From Bacteroidales bacterium (GTDB lineage Bacteria; Bacteroidota; Bacteroidia; Bacteroidales; F082), in the NCBI GenBank assembly GCA_017645245.1, contig JAGCPG010000130.1, positions 1 to 55,332 on the forward strand: 55,332 nt of DNA, written 5' to 3'. The notes below the pieces were generated by a model. It searched no databases and was not told where the DNA came from. It saw nothing but the letters and a program-made list of their open reading frames with translations. Shown here one piece after another: positions 52,101 through 55,332 of this stretch (the first letter of the stretch is position 1; the number at the start of each line of letters is the position of its first letter). A program made the translations under genes and the position numbers.

Positions 52101-52123
52101 CCTTAAAAGAAAACCATGTTGCC

Positions 52124-53131
52124 TTATGCCTGCTGTAACTTGTCATTCGATCCCAAAACATTCATGATCTTATGGATGTAGAGCTTCTTCATGTTGTCTC
52201 TAGCGGGTCCAAGGTATTTGCGGGGATCGAACTCGGCGGGTTTCTCGGCGAAGGTCTTGCGGATGGCGGCGGTCATGGCCAGACGGCTGTCGCTGTCGAT
52301 ATTGATCTTGCAGACTGCGCTCTTGGCGGCCTTGCGGAGCTGCTCCTCGGGGATGCCCACAGCGGCTTTCAGGCAGCCACCGTTGGCGTTGATGGTATCC
52401 ACCTCATCTTGTGGCACGGATGATGAGCCATGCAGCACGATGGGGAAGCCGGGCAGCTTCTTCTCGATGGCTTCCAACACGTCGAAGGCCAACGGAGGCG
52501 GCACCAGACGGCCTGTGGCGGGATCCACGGTGCACTGCTCAGGAGTGAATTTGTAAGCGCCGTGCGAGGTGCCGATGCTGATGGCCAGGCTGTCCACACC
52601 GGTCTTGGTGACGAAGTCGATCACTTCTTCGGGTTTGGTGTAATGGCTCTCTTCGGCGGCCACTTCGTCTTCCACGCCAGCTAACACGCCAAGCTCGCCT
52701 TCCACGGTCACGTCATACTGGTGGGCATATTCCACCACCTTCTTCGTGACGGCCACATTCTCGTCGTAGGGCAGGGCGGAGCCGTCGATCATCACGGATG
52801 AGAAGCCCATGTCGATGCACGACTTGCAGAGCTCAAAGCTGTCGCCGTGGTCGAGGTGGAGCACAATCTCAGGATGGGCGCAACCCAGTTCCTTGGCGTA
52901 TTCCACAGCGCCTTGTGCCATGTAGCGCAGCAGGGTCTGGTTGGCGTAGTTGCGGGCGCCTTTCGACACCTGGAGGATGACGGGCGACTTGGTTTCCACT
53001 GCTGCCATGATGATGGCTTGCAGCTGTTCCATGTTGTTGAAGTTGAATGCGGGGATGGCATAGCCGCCATCGACGGCCTTGGCGAACATCGCTCTGGTGT
53101 TCACGAGGCCAAGTTCTTTATAACTGATCAT
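52124..53131 (-). CDS. fba: Fructose-bisphosphate aldolase, class II
   Basis: A 335-residue zinc-dependent aldolase of glycolysis and gluconeogenesis. The HLDHGDSFE motif (92-100) supplies Asp94 (catalysis) and His95 (zinc); EGELGVLAGVED, SIGTSHGAYKF with the second zinc His, and VLHGSSSVP with the third follow in family order. Length and motifs fit the class II enzyme widespread in Bacteroidota. It has its own promoter and terminator, so it is a single-gene unit. Confidence 0.96.
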   Translation of the reverse strand: MISYKELGLVNTRAMFAKAVDGGYAIPAFNFNNMEQLQAIIMAAVETKSPVILQVSKGARNYANQTLLRYMAQGAVEYAKELGCAHPEIVLHLDHGDSFELCKSCIDMGFSSVMIDGSALPYDENVAVTKKVVEYAHQYDVTVEGELGVLAGVEDEVAAEESHYTKPEEVIDFVTKTGVDSLAISIGTSHGAYKFTPEQCTVDPATGRLVPPPLAFDVLEAIEKKLPGFPIVLHGSSSVPQDEVDTINANGGCLKAAVGIPEEQLRKAAKSAVCKINIDSDSRLAMTAAIRKTFAEKPAEFDPRKYLGPARDNMKKLYIHKIMNVLGSNDKLQQA

Positions 53132-53172
53132 TGTTTTAATTTTTAGATTGCCTAATTGAAATATCGAATCTG

Positions 53173-53180
53173 CAAAGATA
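53173..53180 (-). promoter_or_regulatory. -7 box of fba
   Basis: On the minus strand this reads TATCTTTG, a full TAnnTTTG match, 42 bases before the aldolase ATG. Confidence 0.55.
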
Positions 53181-53210
53181 GGATAATTTCTCTTTTTTTC
53201 CTAATCGATT

Positions 53211-53603
53211 TTAGGCTATCATTTTTTCGCAGCGGTCGATGATTCTGTTAGCGATTTGAAATCCGTTATCACAAACCTTTTTTGATTGGATGCCGTCGTA
53301 ATTCATGTAGAGGTGCATGATCTGGTAGCCGTCGGTCACCCAGCCGAGCAGTTTGATGTCGCGTTTGCTGACGGCTTCTTCGTATGCATTGATATTGACC
53401 CGTGTTCGTTTGTCGTTTCTTACATTAAAAACGGCATCGAGTGCGATCAGTACGCCATGCCATAGGTAATTGCCTGCTGCTCGTACGTATTTTGGATCTT
53501 CGTAACGGTTGGTTTGGGGATTCAGTTCCCCGTTTTCCTTTAATGTCTTTTTTGCGTTGTCAACATAGCGACGTGCTTCTTCAATTGGGTTTTTCTTTTT
53601 CAT
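53211..53603 (-). CDS. DUF5618-like small protein
   Basis: A 130-residue, mostly helical, soluble protein starting MKKKNPIEEARRYVDNAKKTL, with YVRAAGNYLWHGVLIALDAVF in the middle. I recognise it as resembling the DUF5618 family of Bacteroidota, of unknown function; such genes are often found near toxin-antitoxin or mobile regions. ATG at 53603 is chosen because it fits the helical start; a longer frame adds 14 residues with no support. It has its own -7 box. Confidence 0.65.
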   Translation of the reverse strand: MKKKNPIEEARRYVDNAKKTLKENGELNPQTNRYEDPKYVRAAGNYLWHGVLIALDAVFNVRNDKRTRVNINAYEEAVSKRDIKLLGWVTDGYQIMHLYMNYDGIQSKKVCDNGFQIANRIIDRCEKMIA

Positions 53604-53664
53604 AATGCCATAGGTTTGATTGTTAAAAATTGGTTGTTGGTTCATTCATGTCCACGAAGCTTTG

Positions 53665-53672
53665 CAAAGATA
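53665..53672 (-). promoter_or_regulatory. -7 box of the DUF5618-like gene
   Basis: On the minus strand this reads TATCTTTG, a full TAnnTTTG match, 62 bases before the start at 53603. Confidence 0.5.
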
Positions 53673-53716
53673 GTCGTTTTTTTCCGTTACGGTTAAAAGT
53701 GTTGAAAAATTAGGTA

Positions 53717-53750
53717 ATAAAAAAGTAGAGCCGGCCTTGGCCGGCTCTAC
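53717..53750 (-). terminator. Terminator of the small CTERM-like gene
   Basis: GTAGAGCCGG (53725-53734) pairs with CCGGCTCTAC (53741-53750) around CCTTGG; the left A-run (53717-53724) gives the U-tract on the minus strand. It lies 26 bases after the stop of the 93-residue gene. Confidence 0.88.
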
Positions 53751-53775
53751 TGAGCATTGAAGAATCAATTGATTC

Positions 53776-54057
53776 TTACTTTGAGTTTCTCTTCTTCAGG
53801 GCATAAGCTGCACCGAAGCCGATAAGGAGCATAGCGCCACTGCCGAGAGGAGCGCCTTGGTTTTCGTCCTCACCGTGGCCAGGAAGACCTGGCAACAGGG
53901 GATCACCGTCACGCAACGATCCATTTTGGTCGAGTGAATACCAGGTGGGAAGCTTGTTCTCATCAGTAGTCTCGCCGTATTGGAACAAACCGCCTTGGGC
54001 ATAAGTGCTCAGGCTGATGCCTAAAAAGATTGCGATTGTTAAAGCTAACTTTTTCAT
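53776..54057 (-). CDS. Small secreted protein with CTERM-like membrane anchor
   Basis: A 93-residue protein with three parts: an N-terminal signal peptide (MKKLALTIAIFLGISLSTYA-Q), a short polar middle rich in Gly, Asp and Pro (about 22-66), and a C-terminal signal made of APLGSG, a glycine-rich hydrophobic helix (MLLIGFGAAYAL) and a basic end KKRNSK. This three-part tail is like the sorting tails read by exosortases and related enzymes (PEP-CTERM and Bacteroidota relatives). No exosortase is in the window. It lies 44 bases after a T9SS cargo gene and ends at a strong terminator. Alternatively it is a simple tail-anchored secreted protein. Confidence 0.65.
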   Translation of the reverse strand: MKKLALTIAIFLGISLSTYAQGGLFQYGETTDENKLPTWYSLDQNGSLRDGDPLLPGLPGHGEDENQGAPLGSGAMLLIGFGAAYALKKRNSK

Positions 54058-54101
54058 ATTGTTTAAAGTTTTTTATTGTTCGTTAATTCAATACTTCGTT
54101 T

Positions 54102-55332
54102 TTATTTGACCACAATCTTTTGTGTTCTGACGTCGCTGCCTTGGATGAGGCGGAGCATGTACACGCCGTTGGCTTCGTTGATAGCCTTGCTGTAGCTGCC
54201 GCTGAAGTTCTCGGTGCTGAGGATGCGTCCGGTGACGTCGATGATCTGCAGGGTAGCCTCACCCTCGATGCCGAAGATCATGAGGTTGCCATTGCTGATG
54301 AAACCGAAGTTGCTCTCGCTGCTGTTGTTGCCAAGGGCATAAACCAGCTTGAAGCGTGAGGTGTAGTCGGTGGTGCGGGCGTCAAAGTTGTAGCTCGGGT
54401 TGTCGAGCAGGTTGACGTCGTTGCCAGTCATATTATCAATAAGGTGCAGGTAGCTGAACTCAGCGTTCTCGCTGGAGAAGTTGAGGGTGTAGGAACCGTT
54501 CTCCTGAGCCTTGAAGCTAACAGGCATCTCGCCTTGCTCCTCAGCGTTGACCACAGCGTAGTCCTTGCCTTCAACAGGCATGTAAACCTTGGTGCTGTTG
54601 GGGTTGAACTGGAACTTGGGCAGCTGGCTGCTTTGGCTGAAGTTGATGATGCCGTTGTCGACGACGTTGAGATTCTGGCTCACAGTGAGGTTGAGCACTG
54701 ACTTGCCTGGGTCAGGCATTGCAGCTGTGATCAAACATTCTTGATCCGGCTCGTCGGTATAGACGAAGAAGCCTTGCAAAGGAGTGACGGCATCACCGGC
54801 GTTGTGAGATTCCAGTTCGTTTCCATTCAGTACATAGAAAGCATGGTCGAGGATTGCATTGCAGGTGAAGGGGTTGCCCAACAGGTTCCAACCAGCGAAG
54901 GTCTTTCCTTCAGTGTAATCCAAAGGCAAACCCAGCGAAGTTGTAGGAAGGGTATTGCCGTTGAAAGCAATCTGAGCGCCTTGGTTGTTGGCATAGAGGT
55001 AACCCTTGCCGATTTCAACGCTGTTGAAATTGTTGGCGCTCTCCTTGAAGTTGCGCCATTCCTCACCTTGTTGGCTCTCGTCGAAATAGTAGAGGTCAAA
55101 AATGGCATCACCAGCAGCGGGGATCAAACCATCCACCTCCGAAATAGGAGTTGTGTACTCGGTGGTGGTGTGGGTGGGGATGGAGATCAGGTTGTAGCCA
55201 TCAGGATTGCTCTTGGAGTAACCGTTGATGTTCAACTGCATGGTCAGGGCGACATTGTCGTTGTGGATGAGTTGACCGCCTTCTTCGATGATGAGTTCAC
55301 CACTTCCGTCGAAGGTGATTGAGTTGGCATAA
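54102..55332 (-). CDS. T9SS cargo protein, 3' part (runs off the right edge)
   Basis: The reading frame is open to the last base, so the N-terminal part is missing; about 410 residues are visible. It holds beta-rich domains including the GWNLLGNPFTCNA motif seen in many T9SS-exported proteins, and a type A sorting domain near the end (LQIIDVTGRILSTENF, ANGVYMLRLIQG, TQKIVVK). Predicted to be exported by T9SS and fixed to the surface. Function of the missing part is unknown. It appears to be co-transcribed with the small CTERM-like gene 44 bases downstream. Confidence 0.82.
   Translation of the reverse strand, partial: YANSITFDGSGELIIEEGGQLIHNDNVALTMQLNINGYSKSNPDGYNLISIPTHTTTEYTTPISEVDGLIPAAGDAIFDLYYFDESQQGEEWRNFKESANNFNSVEIGKGYLYANNQGAQIAFNGNTLPTTSLGLPLDYTEGKTFAGWNLLGNPFTCNAILDHAFYVLNGNELESHNAGDAVTPLQGFFVYTDEPDQECLITAAMPDPGKSVLNLTVSQNLNVVDNGIINFSQSSQLPKFQFNPNSTKVYMPVEGKDYAVVNAEEQGEMPVSFKAQENGSYTLNFSSENAEFSYLHLIDNMTGNDVNLLDNPSYNFDARTTDYTSRFKLVYALGNNSSESNFGFISNGNLMIFGIEGEATLQIIDVTGRILSTENFSGSYSKAINEANGVYMLRLIQGSDVRTQKIVVK

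Overview
The window reads as chromosomal DNA of an anaerobic member of the Bacteroidota, most likely an uncultured gut- or rumen-type Bacteroidales. The grounds are: type IX secretion (T9SS) genes (gldJ, two porU, porV) with several cargo proteins carrying C-terminal sorting domains; a TamL-type Omp85 lipoprotein; an Rnf complex in the order rnfB-C-D-G-E-A; promoters of the Bacteroidetes type (TAnnTTTG at -7) and almost no Shine-Dalgarno sequences. No mobile element, phage, CRISPR array or tRNA was seen. The left edge cuts a 5S rRNA and the right edge cuts a T9SS cargo gene. No gene-free stretch exceeds 300 bases.

Layout. (1) 1-7175: end of an rRNA operon, then a tight minus-strand operon read from a promoter near 7125: exbB, exbD, tonB, folC, tamL and a RecD/Dda-like helicase. 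(2) 7176-10999: minus-strand gldJ-murF-anmK (cell wall plus T9SS/gliding lipoprotein). (3) 11149-19097: plus-strand porU, a second full-length porU paralogue, and porV, diverging from gldJ. (4) 19168-28766: minus-strand four-gene operon (large Ig/PKD/repeat adhesin, small lipoprotein, PorT-like barrel, gingipain-like C25 protease) whose two end genes are T9SS cargo. Regions 2-4 form one surface-export neighbourhood. (5) 28907-34452: rseC-like gene and the six-gene rnf operon (ferredoxin:NAD oxidoreductase that pumps ions). (6) 34516-46346: envelope and glycan genes: YihY/BrkB membrane protein, flippase, three glycosyltransferases, a YfhO-type membrane protein, heptose kinase and heptose nucleotidyltransferase genes, and a zinc-ribbon methyltransferase. 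(7) 46483-53603: housekeeping genes rpmH, pepD, an MsbA-like ABC transporter, purB, a RelE/ParE toxin-antitoxin pair, class II aldolase and a small DUF5618-like gene. (8) 53776-55332: a 93-residue secreted protein with a CTERM-like anchor tail and the 3' part of another T9SS cargo gene.

The most unusual signal is not a gene. Four separate loci carry arrays of 7-base units in exact register (142-197, 28880-28910, 31711-31759, 46326-46410), and each overlaps the stop codon of a neighbouring gene. In rnfC the repeat units also supply the last sense codons. Other points of interest are the tandem porU pair, the protease-adhesin operon, and the small CTERM-like protein beside a T9SS cargo gene.
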